This document shows, piece by piece, positions 15,318 to 24,079 of a DNA stretch of 39,120 nt. The position numbers and the translations under genes were made by a program. Origin of the DNA: Flavobacterium panici (GTDB lineage Bacteria > Bacteroidota > Bacteroidia > Flavobacteriales > Flavobacteriaceae). The notes beneath the pieces were generated by a model. That model saw nothing but the letters and a program-made list of their open reading frames with translations, was not told the origin of the DNA and made no database searches. How positions within the stretch are numbered: the first letter of the stretch is position 1; each line of letters starts with the position of its first letter. The DNA lies in assembly GCF_903819335.1 (NCBI RefSeq), contig NZ_CAIJDE010000029.1:1-39120 (forward strand), written 5' to 3'.

Positions 15318-15488
15318 ATGGCAATTAATAAAACAGCAAAGAATTTAAAAATTAAAATAAAAAACAGTTATGCCTCATTTTCTAAAATAATTCATGAAGA
15401 AAGCGGAAAAATAGAGATCGTTGCTACAAAAGAAAATTTAACGTTGGCTTCAAACAAAAAGATAAACATAAGAGGTAATAAATCATAA
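15318..15488 (+). CDS. Small 56-aa protein resembling the end of VgrG
   Basis: An ATG at 15318 opens a 56-codon frame ending at 15488, 11 bases after vgrG and 4 bases before the effector gene. The C-terminal half (IEIVATKENLTLASNKKINI) resembles the VgrG end (FSTKENMLLESSQKTVEIN), sharing TKEN-x-x-L-x-S and an alternating beta pattern. It may be a detached needle extension, an adaptor between VgrG and effector, or the remnant of a second vgrG. The short size and absence of a known family keep it tentative, but the tight spacing on both sides supports a real gene. Confidence 0.55.
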   Translation: MAINKTAKNLKIKIKNSYASFSKIIHEESGKIEIVATKENLTLASNKKINIRGNKS

Positions 15489-15492
15489 GAAT

Positions 15493-16893
15493 ATGTCTAA
15501 TATAATATTTGGAGAACCACGGTTTGTGCCTCCTAAAGAAGATGATAAAGAAACAAATGACGTTTATATGGGAGTGTTTTTTGACGGGACTTCAAATAAC
15601 AGAGAGAATGTCGAAGGCAGGCGTAAGAATCCAAAACTAAAAGATACTTACGCATCAAATAAAGATGGTTCTAATACTAGTTATGGTAACGATAATACAA
15701 ATGTAGATAGATTAGAAAAAGCTTATCTAAATGAGAACAAAATCCATTATTACTCTGTATATGTTGAAGGAATTGGAACTAAAAACCCAAAAAAGAATGA
15801 TGATGGCACACTTGATTATTATGGTGATTTTACTCGTGGTCAGGGTTATGGTACAGGAGAAACAGGTCTTTATGAAAAAGTCGAAAAAGGGTGTTTTGAT
15901 ATTACTCGAAAGTTAAAAAAGGAAAATGAAATAAATATTAGTACTTTATATTTTGATGTTTTTGGTTTTAGTCGAGGAGCTGCTGCTGCACGCATTTTTG
16001 TAAACGAATTGAACAAAAAGAAAGATTATAAGGATGATAATAGTTACATATTTGGAAATTTAGGTAAGGCTTTTAAAGAATTAGGATATAAAATAAATCC
16101 GCTTCGCATAAAAGTTCGTTTTTTAGGTATTTATGACACCGTTTCATCATATGGATACAATGTTTTTGATGATATTGACGAGGATAAGGTTCCTTTAAAA
16201 ATACCGAATGTTGGTTTTACAGTCCATTTAACTGCCGAGGACGAATATCGCAAAAATTTTCCGCTTACCAATATTGCCAGTGCAGGAGCAAATAGTATAG
16301 AATTAACGTTGCCAGGATGTCACTCAGACATTGGTGGCGGCTATAAAAATGGAGAGGAAGAAATTGTAATACTTACAGAATCAGCCCCTATAATAGAAGC
16401 CGAAAAAAAACATGTTTTGGAGCAGGGCTGGTTTAAACCAAGCCAGTTAAAAGAACTCCCAAGTTTGTTGCCTTATTATTTAAAAGGTACTCGAACCCTT
16501 AGTAATGAATACAGCTTTGTAATTCTGCATCTTATGGCGGAATTTGGTAAGCGTAAATATAAAATTCAGTGGAAATATAAAATTTTAGATAAAGATTATA
16601 TAATACCAAAACAATTAAAAGGAATTAAAGAACGGGTTTATGCATATGCCTTTGATAATAAGCCTAAATTAAAATTCTATACTAGCAAAGAAATAGAATT
16701 AAAACGAAAAAAAGAATGGAGAAATCAAAAAGAAGTTGATGATTTTAATACAATGGTTGCTGATTATTATTTATTACCAGATTTGCGCAATAATTATCTT
16801 CATTGCTCTGCTAATATGGATGGTGTGGGTATGGAACCTCAACAAGATAATTTAAGTAATATTATCAGAAAACGAACAATAATATCAGGATGA
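15493..16893 (+). CDS. DUF2235 (Tle1-like) lipase effector
   Basis: A 466-aa protein of the DUF2235 alpha/beta-hydrolase family, to which the T6SS phospholipase effectors Tle1 belong. The N-terminal YMGVFFDGTSNNREN is the family hallmark. The presumed triad is visible: S160 in GFSRGAAAAR, D215 in GIYDTVSS and H277 in LPGCHSDIGGGY. GIGT(K) and TGETGLYEKV (residues 94-130) are also conserved family parts. There is no signal peptide, as expected for a VgrG-delivered cargo. Tle1 enzymes hydrolyse membrane phospholipids in target cells; the exact lipid bond is unknown here. The gene lies directly behind vgrG, and the next gene overlaps it by 4 bases, the usual effector-immunity arrangement. Confidence 0.88.
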   Translation: MSNIIFGEPRFVPPKEDDKETNDVYMGVFFDGTSNNRENVEGRRKNPKLKDTYASNKDGSNTSYGNDNTNVDRLEKAYLNENKIHYYSVYVEGIGTKNPKKNDDGTLDYYGDFTRGQGYGTGETGLYEKVEKGCFDITRKLKKENEINISTLYFDVFGFSRGAAAARIFVNELNKKKDYKDDNSYIFGNLGKAFKELGYKINPLRIKVRFLGIYDTVSSYGYNVFDDIDEDKVPLKIPNVGFTVHLTAEDEYRKNFPLTNIASAGANSIELTLPGCHSDIGGGYKNGEEEIVILTESAPIIEAEKKHVLEQGWFKPSQLKELPSLLPYYLKGTRTLSNEYSFVILHLMAEFGKRKYKIQWKYKILDKDYIIPKQLKGIKERVYAYAFDNKPKLKFYTSKEIELKRKKEWRNQKEVDDFNTMVADYYLLPDLRNNYLHCSANMDGVGMEPQQDNLSNIIRKRTIISG

Positions 16894-17987
16894 ATATGAA
16901 AAAGATAATTATATGTATTGCCTTTATCTGTTTATTTAATTCAACTTTAATCTCTTGTCAAAATACTATGAAACACAAAAAATATTTTTGGGACTCCTCA
17001 GTTTGTACTCCAAAAGGTTATCCTGCTGAAATTTTTTCAGGTCATTTAATTCTTGGAAATACTCCTGAAAGTGGTTATGTTTATATGCCGTTTGACCGTA
17101 TAATAAATAGTGAAAACTTAGGTGATAATGATGGTTCTTCATCAGGAGAAGCAACGGGAATATCTCCAAAAATACTTGATATAACTTGGCTGTCTTATAC
17201 AGAAAATAAAAGTTATTCTGGTGTTTTTAAGCTGGATTCAGAAAAAATAGAGTCCTTAATGATAAATGGAAGTGAAACACCATATTGGGATAACGAAACA
17301 AAAAAGATAGGTGTTTTTAAAGATTTTGATTTTGTAGTAAATGCCGGTTTATTTCCGGGTGGTATGGTGATATTATATGTTTGGAGTCCAACTAATACAA
17401 CTATAGTAGGGAAATATCAAGCTAACGAAGATAAAAATGTCGATTGGCAAATGGCACATCCATCAATGAAAGGAAAAGAAGGTATTACAGAATATGTAAA
17501 TTATATGAATGAAGATTTACCCCAAGAAATAAAAGATCAAATAAAACAAGGAACAATACCATTTGGTTATTGGGAAACTCTTTTTAAAAAATATCCTATT
17601 ACACCACAGGTTAAAGCAGAAGATAAAGTAGAAACTATTGAAATTAATTATATAAATGGAGAATTTGAATCGATCTTTTTGAGTTTAAATGGCAATGTTA
17701 TACCAATAAAAGAACGGGCAGTTCCTAGAAAAATAAATATTGTCTGGCATGATATAAATGATAGACGAATGGAAAGTGATATTTTCTTTGATGAAAAAAA
17801 ATCGAAAGCTATTTTCGAGAATATAAAAATTGGTGAATCTATCAAACTTATAATCGATGTAGATCGCAATACAAAACCTAGAGAAACAAAAGGGATTTCT
17901 ATAAAATTAAAAACAGCATCCGCTGAAATTGATATGGAAGAGGCTATTATTTCACAAGAATCATTTACGAAATCTAGACCGTATTAA
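16890..17987 (+). CDS. DUF2931-like lipoprotein, probable immunity protein
   Basis: A 365-aa lipoprotein. The signal peptide ends at a lipobox-like STLISC with C23. The N-terminal YFWDSSVCTPKGYPAEIFSGHLI and the following WYP/YP pattern resemble the DUF2931 family, which is often encoded next to DUF2235 lipases. Its start overlaps the effector stop by 4 bases (ATGA), so the two are co-translated. A periplasm-facing lipoprotein is the expected form of an immunity protein against a periplasm-acting phospholipase; this role is inferred from context. The C-terminal half (after residue 240) is less conserved by eye. Family membership is moderately sure. Confidence 0.75.
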   Translation: MNMKKIIICIAFICLFNSTLISCQNTMKHKKYFWDSSVCTPKGYPAEIFSGHLILGNTPESGYVYMPFDRIINSENLGDNDGSSSGEATGISPKILDITWLSYTENKSYSGVFKLDSEKIESLMINGSETPYWDNETKKIGVFKDFDFVVNAGLFPGGMVILYVWSPTNTTIVGKYQANEDKNVDWQMAHPSMKGKEGITEYVNYMNEDLPQEIKDQIKQGTIPFGYWETLFKKYPITPQVKAEDKVETIEINYINGEFESIFLSLNGNVIPIKERAVPRKINIVWHDINDRRMESDIFFDEKKSKAIFENIKIGESIKLIIDVDRNTKPRETKGISIKLKTASAEIDMEEAIISQESFTKSRPY

Positions 17988-18009
17988 TTGGTAAGAAGTA
18001 AAATTATTA

Positions 18010-18108
18010 ATCTTTTCGATCGAAAACGAAATACCCAAACTAGTAAACAGCTTTTACTGGCTCAATGAACTTAGTGAGATTTTGAATCCTTATTTGGATT
18101 TGGAGTAA
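18010..18108 (+). pseudogene. Duplicated 3' fragment of the 77-aa gene
   Basis: Reading from 18019 to the stop at 18106-18108 gives IENEIPKLVNSFYWLNELSE and so on to YLDLE, nearly the same as the last 30 codons of the gene at 13044-13277 (LQQEIDKLENSFYWLNELAE ... YLDVE). There is a stop at 17992 upstream and no start codon, so it is a broken tail. A homologous terminator follows at 18130-18170. It marks the right edge of the T6SS cassette. Confidence 0.8.
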
Positions 18109-18129
18109 CGGTTTATTTTTGAAATTTTA

Positions 18130-18170
18130 TAAACCCTTGATCATTTTTTTGATTGAGGGTTTTGTTTTTT
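18130..18170 (+). terminator. Terminator after the duplicated tail
   Basis: AAACCCTTGATC pairs with GATTGAGGGTTT (12 bp with two G-U pairs) followed by a T-rich run. It is related in position and sequence to the terminator at 13301-13336, which suggests that gene tail and terminator were duplicated together. Confidence 0.7.
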
Positions 18171-18255
18171 AGGCAGTTTTAAAAAATACCGTATAAGTAC
18201 GCGTTGTTTTGGGTTTGGATTATTGATATACTTGTTAAGTGTATTTTTTAGTGAA

Positions 18256-18271
18256 TTACGGTTTACCGTAA
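18256..18271. promoter_or_regulatory. Palindrome TTACGGT-TT-ACCGTAA
   Basis: A perfect 7-bp inverted repeat with a 2-base centre, about 55 bases upstream of the start of the next gene. It has the size of a dimeric repressor operator; the half-site ATACCGTAT also occurs at about 18183-18191. No regulator is assigned. Confidence 0.35.
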
Positions 18272-18324
18272 AACAGTAAATAATTAAAGAATAATCTTTG
18301 TTTAAACTAACAACATTTTCAATC

Positions 18325-18870
18325 ATGAAAAACCTACTTACTATAACCTTAATTCTATTTTCTATTATCTCATATTCACAAAAAGAGAATGTAGAATCTA
18401 CAACTAGATTATTCATTGATAAAGCTCAATTCACCAGAATTAATAAAGATTGGAATACAACCGCTGAATTCAAATCTGGAATTGGCGAAGTTGTAAACTT
18501 TTATCCGATAGAAGTTATTGATTTAAAAGCCGGAACAAAAGTAAATGCTTTACAAATAGACATGTATATTAAAAATCCTGATATCTATAAAACTGCATGG
18601 ATTGGAATCGATGAAATTGAAGAATTCATAAATTTTGTAGAAGATAATGTTATTCCAAACCTTGATTTAAAACTAAAAGAGAAATCTTCTGAGTTTATTT
18701 TCAAAGCAAAAGAAATGACAATGTCATATTTTGTAAATGAAAAAAACAGAAGAATCACCATAAAATTAAACAGTTATGATAATGATAAAGTTTTAAACTA
18801 TACTTTTTGGACAGAAACGCAAGTTGATAAAATTCCTAGGTTATTGACTGTACTAAAAAAAATTAAATAA
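18325..18870 (+). CDS. Exported protein of unknown function, 181 aa
   Basis: The ATG at 18325 is preferred over the earlier TTG at 18298 because it begins directly with a signal peptide (MKNLLTITLILFSIISYSQ). The mature part is about 160 residues with alternating beta strands (VVNFYPIEVIDLKAG, WIGIDEIEEFINFVEDN) and no cysteines. I do not recognise the family. It lies just outside the T6SS cassette boundary, after the duplicated tail and its terminator, so it need not belong to that module. A role as a further periplasmic immunity or housekeeping protein is only speculation. Confidence 0.75.
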   Translation: MKNLLTITLILFSIISYSQKENVESTTRLFIDKAQFTRINKDWNTTAEFKSGIGEVVNFYPIEVIDLKAGTKVNALQIDMYIKNPDIYKTAWIGIDEIEEFINFVEDNVIPNLDLKLKEKSSEFIFKAKEMTMSYFVNEKNRRITIKLNSYDNDKVLNYTFWTETQVDKIPRLLTVLKKIK

Positions 18871-18932
18871 GTTAATATTAAGCATTCTTAGCACGAACGA
18901 GGAGATGATTTTCCTCTATATAAGACAATTTT

Positions 18933-21359
18933 ATGAAAGAATTTAAAAATGTAATTTTATACGATTGGGTTGATTTCTTTAAATCACTTTGTATCGCCAT
19001 TGATTTAATTGGTCAGAATAAAGAAAACAGAAATCAAAATTTAAAGGTAAAGGCAAAAAATGTGTTTGGTGAAACTCATGCTATTTACACATACCCTGAA
19101 ATAGATCCCTTTTCATTTATTTATACATTAGCTCAAAGAAACACAACCAATCAAAAAAATAGTGTGTTTCAATCTTGTATTGACGTTTTTGAACTAGAAA
19201 CTAAACTACCAACGGATTGGTACTTTCCGACCCCTACACCCCAAACAAAAAGTTTATTTTATAACAAGGGAAAATACACAGATAGTAATGGAAATACTTT
19301 TTCAGTTGACATACTTTGGGATTTATTTTCAGAAGTTGTAAATGATAAAAATCTCGACAATAACAATTTTAAAGATGTTTTGTCAATAGTGAATGTAGGA
19401 GTAGTAAAATTTACACAAACACTTTTTCTTATAAATGCTAAAAAGTTTCTACCAATTGATGAGCGAACTACAGCAATATTGCCAAATTCAATTAATCCAA
19501 CTAAAGAAATAAATAAATCAGGTCTCCCTAAATATCAAGAATTCCTCAACTTCTATAATAAGACATTTCCAGAATGTTATTCTTATGAGATTAATCTATT
19601 TCTAAGTCAATTTACAGGAAATGGAAAACAAATTTCTCTAAAAAAAAGCTTCTGTCAAGTAAGCACTATGGTAGATGGCCAAAATAAAAAAGATTATTAT
19701 GATGATTTTATTCGAAATAATGCAGTTCGCGCTGGTAGTTCCGGAGAACATAAAACTAGAGGTGGTGAATATCCCTTAGAAAAAGTTTTTGATGGAGAAG
19801 TAGTTTTAGTTAGAAGAGGAACTAAAAATATGGCTGGTATAGGAGTTATTATTGATAATGAATATTTAGAAGATGGATATGATGATGACAAAGCGATTAA
19901 AATTGTCTGGATTAATAAGTCACAAAGAAAATTAAATAATGCCTTAGGTGACTGGACAGGATTTAACATAGCTACACCAAATACAATTCAAAAAGTTAAA
20001 GAGGTCTATAAAGATACTTTTGATCTAATAGATTTATTAACAAAATCAAATAGCAGCGCAATATCAAATAAAAATACTCCCGATAATATGTCTAACGAAA
20101 ATTTAAATCAAATTTTATATGGTCCTCCAGGAACAGGAAAAACATATAAATTACAAAATGAGTTTTTCGAAAAATTTACACTGAAAGAATCATCACTATC
20201 CCGAGATCAATTTCTTGAAAATTTAGTTTCCGAACTAAGCTGGTGGCAAGTTATAAGTATCGCTTTATTTGATTTAGAGACTGCAAAAGTAAATGAGATC
20301 TATGATCATGAATTAATCAAAATTAAAGAAAAATTATCTACCTCAAATACAGTAAGACCAACAATATGGGGACAATTACAAAGACATACAATTTTAGATT
20401 GCTCCTATGTTAATGTAAAGGAAAGATCAGAACCACTATATTTTAGTAAAGATAAGGACTCAAACTGGACTATTGATAACGAATTATTACACCAATATTA
20501 TCCAGAAGCATTGGACATATTAGAATCAATCCAAAACTTTACAGGAAACGAAGGAATAGTCATTAAAAACTATGACTTCGTTACATTTCACCAATCATTT
20601 AGTTATGAAGACTTTATAGAAGGAATAAAACCTAAATTAGAGGATGGAGAAACTGAGTTAAATTTTGAAATTAAAGACGGAATATTCAAAAAACTATGTT
20701 TGAAAGCTGAAGCTGATCCTGATAGTAATTACGCTATTTTTATTGATGAAATTAACAGAGGAAATGTTTCTGCCATTTTTGGAGAATTAATAACTTTAAT
20801 TGAAGAAGATAAAAGACTGGGAGCAAAAAATGAACTTAGAATAAAATTACCTTATTCTAAAAGAGAATTTGGAGTGCCATCAAATCTTTATATTATTGGA
20901 ACTATGAATACAGCTGATAGAAGTGTTGAAGCATTAGATACTGCACTAAGAAGGCGATTTTGTTTTGTTGAAATAATGCCAGATCTAAAAGTTGTTGAAG
21001 ATAAGAATTTTAAAGATTATAGTAGAGTTCAAATTATGAAAATAATAAATCAACGAATAGAATTATTATTGGATCGTAATTATACTTTAGGTCATTCTTA
21101 TTTTATAAAAGATAGTTTTGAAAACTCTTTTAAAAATGAAATTATTCCATTACTTCAAGAATATTTTTATAATGATTGTGGAAAAATTGGTTTAGTTTTA
21201 GGAAAAGGGTTTGTTAGGGAAAAACAAATTTCGAATACAAATAATTTCATATTTGCAGACTTTGATACTAAAAATGACGTTGATATCGTTAAATCATATG
21301 AATTAATTCCTTTTGACGAAATTGATTTTGAAATAGCTATAGAAACATTATTAGCTTAA
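18933..21359 (+). CDS. mcrB: McrB-like AAA+ GTPase of a type IV restriction system
   Basis: An 808-aa protein with an N-terminal specificity part (about residues 1-380) and a C-terminal AAA+ motor. The motor shows Walker A GPPGTGKT at about 397-404, Walker B FIDEINRG near 601, the McrB signature MNTADRS near 657 and the arginine finger region RRRF near 673. McrB forms a hexameric ring that hydrolyses GTP and translocates DNA for cleavage by McrC. The N-terminal part contains EVVLVRRGTKNMAGIGVII around 285-305, which may be a small base-reading (EVE/PUA-like) fold; that is inference. It is two bases upstream of mcrC. The target modification is unknown. Confidence 0.9.
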   Translation: MKEFKNVILYDWVDFFKSLCIAIDLIGQNKENRNQNLKVKAKNVFGETHAIYTYPEIDPFSFIYTLAQRNTTNQKNSVFQSCIDVFELETKLPTDWYFPTPTPQTKSLFYNKGKYTDSNGNTFSVDILWDLFSEVVNDKNLDNNNFKDVLSIVNVGVVKFTQTLFLINAKKFLPIDERTTAILPNSINPTKEINKSGLPKYQEFLNFYNKTFPECYSYEINLFLSQFTGNGKQISLKKSFCQVSTMVDGQNKKDYYDDFIRNNAVRAGSSGEHKTRGGEYPLEKVFDGEVVLVRRGTKNMAGIGVIIDNEYLEDGYDDDKAIKIVWINKSQRKLNNALGDWTGFNIATPNTIQKVKEVYKDTFDLIDLLTKSNSSAISNKNTPDNMSNENLNQILYGPPGTGKTYKLQNEFFEKFTLKESSLSRDQFLENLVSELSWWQVISIALFDLETAKVNEIYDHELIKIKEKLSTSNTVRPTIWGQLQRHTILDCSYVNVKERSEPLYFSKDKDSNWTIDNELLHQYYPEALDILESIQNFTGNEGIVIKNYDFVTFHQSFSYEDFIEGIKPKLEDGETELNFEIKDGIFKKLCLKAEADPDSNYAIFIDEINRGNVSAIFGELITLIEEDKRLGAKNELRIKLPYSKREFGVPSNLYIIGTMNTADRSVEALDTALRRRFCFVEIMPDLKVVEDKNFKDYSRVQIMKIINQRIELLLDRNYTLGHSYFIKDSFENSFKNEIIPLLQEYFYNDCGKIGLVLGKGFVREKQISNTNNFIFADFDTKNDVDIVKSYELIPFDEIDFEIAIETLLA

Positions 21360-21361
21360 AA

Positions 21362-22651
21362 ATGTTGAAAGAAAATACCATCCAAGTTTTTGAACACAGT
21401 TTTCTTCCTATAAAAGGAAAGTTTGAGGAACGTCATTTCGTGGCACTCTCAAAACTGAATGCATTACATAATTATAAGTATTTTGATTTACGTCATAATG
21501 GTATAAAATTTAAACAATTTGTTGGAGTTATTCAAGTAGCTGGATTAACTATTGAAATTTTACCTAAAATAGACAACCACAACGGAAATGAAGCCATATG
21601 GCAAAAAACTTTAATAGAAATGCTTCGTGTAACTAAAAAACTGAAAGTTCAAAAAACTGATCAGGCAAATGTAAATAAGCAAAATATTCATTTGCTGGAT
21701 CTGTATTTTGAATGGTTTTTAAATGAAGTTAAAACCTTAATTCATCAAGGATTAATAAAACAATATTATAAAGAAACATGTAATGTAAAAGCTTTAAAAG
21801 GAAAATTAGAATTTGCAGGACATATTAGTAAAAATTTAATTCATAAAGAACGATTTTATACGACGCATCAAATTTATGATAAGGATCATCTCATTCATCA
21901 AATTTTATCTATAGCTTTAGATATAATAGAAAAATGTACTAAAGGAAATTATCTATACTCAAAATGTAAAACAGTCCAACTAGATTTTCCTGAAGTAAAA
22001 AATATTTCAGTTACAGAAGCAACATTTTCAAAAATCCCTAAAAATAGAAAAACAGCTCCTTATGAAACTGCGCTGGCAATTTCAAAGTTTATAATCTTAA
22101 ATTTTGCTCCAAACATTTCTAGTGGTTCAGAAAATATGCTGGCGTTATTATTTGACATGAATTCTTTATGGGAAAAATATATTTTAGCTCGATTAAAACA
22201 ATCTAATAGAGAAGTAAAAATATATGATCAGCAATCAACAAAATTTTGGAATGGTATTTCAATAAGACCAGATGTTGTAATTGAATATGGTACTGAGAAG
22301 TTTATTCTTGATACAAAATGGAAAAACATTTCACACAGTCAGCCTTCAACACATGATTTACGACAAATGTATGCTTATAATGATTATTGGAAATCTACAA
22401 AAGCAATGTTGTTATATCCATCAAAAGAAAGTAAATTTGATGGTTTTGTAAAATTTCAAGATCATCATGTTCACCAATACATTATGCATGACCAAAAAAG
22501 AATCATTCAACATGAATGTGGATTGGGTAAAATTTCTATTTTCGAAAAGGATGAAGATATTTTAAATCATAAAATTGGAGAAGAAATAATTGATTGGTTT
22601 ATAAAAGATGTATCTAATCCTCCAACCTCAAATAATTCCCATCAAAACTAA
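21362..22651 (+). CDS. mcrC: McrC nuclease subunit of the type IV restriction system
   Basis: A 429-aa McrC. The N-terminal half binds the McrB ring and stimulates its GTPase; the C-terminal PD-(D/E)xK nuclease shows IRPDVVIEY followed by FILDTKWK near residues 301-321, giving the catalytic D and D-x-K. The protein cleaves modified DNA as a complex with McrB. It starts two bases after the mcrB stop, so the pair is one transcription unit. Its 3' end overlaps the convergent protease gene by 38 bases. Length and motifs are normal for McrC. Confidence 0.9.
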   Translation: MLKENTIQVFEHSFLPIKGKFEERHFVALSKLNALHNYKYFDLRHNGIKFKQFVGVIQVAGLTIEILPKIDNHNGNEAIWQKTLIEMLRVTKKLKVQKTDQANVNKQNIHLLDLYFEWFLNEVKTLIHQGLIKQYYKETCNVKALKGKLEFAGHISKNLIHKERFYTTHQIYDKDHLIHQILSIALDIIEKCTKGNYLYSKCKTVQLDFPEVKNISVTEATFSKIPKNRKTAPYETALAISKFIILNFAPNISSGSENMLALLFDMNSLWEKYILARLKQSNREVKIYDQQSTKFWNGISIRPDVVIEYGTEKFILDTKWKNISHSQPSTHDLRQMYAYNDYWKSTKAMLLYPSKESKFDGFVKFQDHHVHQYIMHDQKRIIQHECGLGKISIFEKDEDILNHKIGEEIIDWFIKDVSNPPTSNNSHQN

Positions 22652-23870
22652 TCACAACCTTTTCATATTGCCCCAATACATCTTGTCCAATATTTCCAAA
22701 ATTTACTTCGCCATAAACGCCATAATCTTTTTGGTCAATTTCCATTTTTGGGAGTTGAATTAGTTTTTTCCCAAGATATATTTGCTGTTCTTTTAAAAGC
22801 AAAACTTCTTTAGAAACCACTTCTGCGCCAGCACTGGAGGATTTAGAGGTTTCTAAAGTACCCATACGGTCAAGGTCGGTTTTGAAGGTTTCGTAAAACG
22901 CCTTATTGAAAAGGCTTTCTTTTGCTCCGCTGTCAAAATTAAACGGCAGGGTTTTGCCTTTATACGTGAGCATTACAATCGCTCTGAGTTCGTCTACAAA
23001 TAAGTTTTTTCCTGTTGTATTGGTCTCTAATTCTTTAGAAAAGGTAAGTTTATCTTTTTCAATCGTAATCGTTCCTAACTCTTTTACTATAGGAAAACCA
23101 ATAATTCCGTTAATGACATAAGCGCCGTCTGCAAATGTAAAAGCCTTATCAGGATATACTAAAAACACCGCATTATGAATTTTCAATTCACCTAAATTAA
23201 TTTCGGGTGCAACGCCTATACGAACTTTGTTTTTTTGTCCCGTAAAACTCGCCACCGAAATATTATTATCGGGCAAGATTTTAACGCCCATTTTCTTAGC
23301 CACACTTTCGGTAATACAGCTAATTCCTGCTCCGGTATCAAAAACAAAACTGGACTGCGTTTCATTTGCGGTAACTTCTGTTGTAATTAAACCCGCTTTG
23401 TCTTTTACGGCAGCAAGGGTAATTGTCGAAAATTTATCGATTGTTTGTGCGCGTGTATTGCGCAAACTCTGCCAGATTCGCTGTGTGTTTAATTCGTCCT
23501 GAAGTTCGTCTTCGGTGTAATGCTTTTGAAATTTAAGGGTTAAAACTTTAGAAGCCGTATAAGCCAAATTGTAATTAAAGAGTTTGATATAATTATCGTT
23601 TTTCAGCTTCGCAAATTCGTAAGTATTGGTGAGTTCGTTGTTTTTCAAACTGTCCAAATACTGGTTTGACAACTTGGGTTTATTGCAGACATTGGCATAT
23701 AATCCTTTATAGAAATAATAGTCTTTGCCTTTTTCCTTATTGTTCAAACTATCCATTTTAGCATACTGATGTTGTTTGCTTAATTGTTTTAAAGTAATGT
23801 CGGGGTTGGTTTGTCCTAATGCTATTTGCATTGTGAATAAAAGACAAAGTAAAAGTTTGTTAGAGTTCAT
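22614..23870 (-). CDS. Exported two-lobed retropepsin-like aspartic protease
   Basis: A 418-aa protein with a signal peptide (residues 1-20, ending IALGQ). Residues 20-150 form a helical N-terminal domain. The C-terminal part holds two retropepsin-like lobes: the first with D178 in FVFDTGAGIS and a hydrophobic-Gly turn VINGIIGFPIV, the second with D313 in FNFDSGAKES and FGNIGQDVLGQYE. DTG and DSG in the same chain suggest a single-chain active site rather than a homodimer. It is expected in the periplasm. The substrate is unknown. The gene converges on mcrC with a 38-base overlap of coding ends, and repeats follow behind its start. Confidence 0.87.
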   Translation of the reverse strand: MNSNKLLLCLLFTMQIALGQTNPDITLKQLSKQHQYAKMDSLNNKEKGKDYYFYKGLYANVCNKPKLSNQYLDSLKNNELTNTYEFAKLKNDNYIKLFNYNLAYTASKVLTLKFQKHYTEDELQDELNTQRIWQSLRNTRAQTIDKFSTITLAAVKDKAGLITTEVTANETQSSFVFDTGAGISCITESVAKKMGVKILPDNNISVASFTGQKNKVRIGVAPEINLGELKIHNAVFLVYPDKAFTFADGAYVINGIIGFPIVKELGTITIEKDKLTFSKELETNTTGKNLFVDELRAIVMLTYKGKTLPFNFDSGAKESLFNKAFYETFKTDLDRMGTLETSKSSSAGAEVVSKEVLLLKEQQIYLGKKLIQLPKMEIDQKDYGVYGEVNFGNIGQDVLGQYEKVVISFDGNYLRLED

Positions 23871-23948
23871 TTGTCTGATTTTTTGAATGTTAAATATAGG
23901 GAAATTGTTTTGTTTCAGGTTTCATGTTTTAGGTTTCAAGTTTTCATA

Positions 23949-24058
23949 ATTTTGTCATTTCGACGGAGGAGAAATCTTCGCGAGTAGCTCCGTATAGAAT
24001 GTTACCAATCTTTGTAGAGTTACTTGCGAAGATTTCTCGTTCCTCGAAATGACAAGAT
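23949..24058. repeat. R1 palindromic element, copy 3
   Basis: Full-length copy: TTTGTCATTTCGACGG at the left, core CCAATCTTTGTAGAGTTACTTGCGAAG and CGAAATGACAAGATT at the right. Confidence 0.8.
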
Positions 24059-24079
24059 TGCGTTGGGATTTGGAGTTTT

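Noticed and set aside
13525..17987. A complete T6SS locus
   Set aside because: Only VgrG, a lipase and a lipoprotein are present; no sheath, baseplate, Hcp or ClpV-like genes are in the window.
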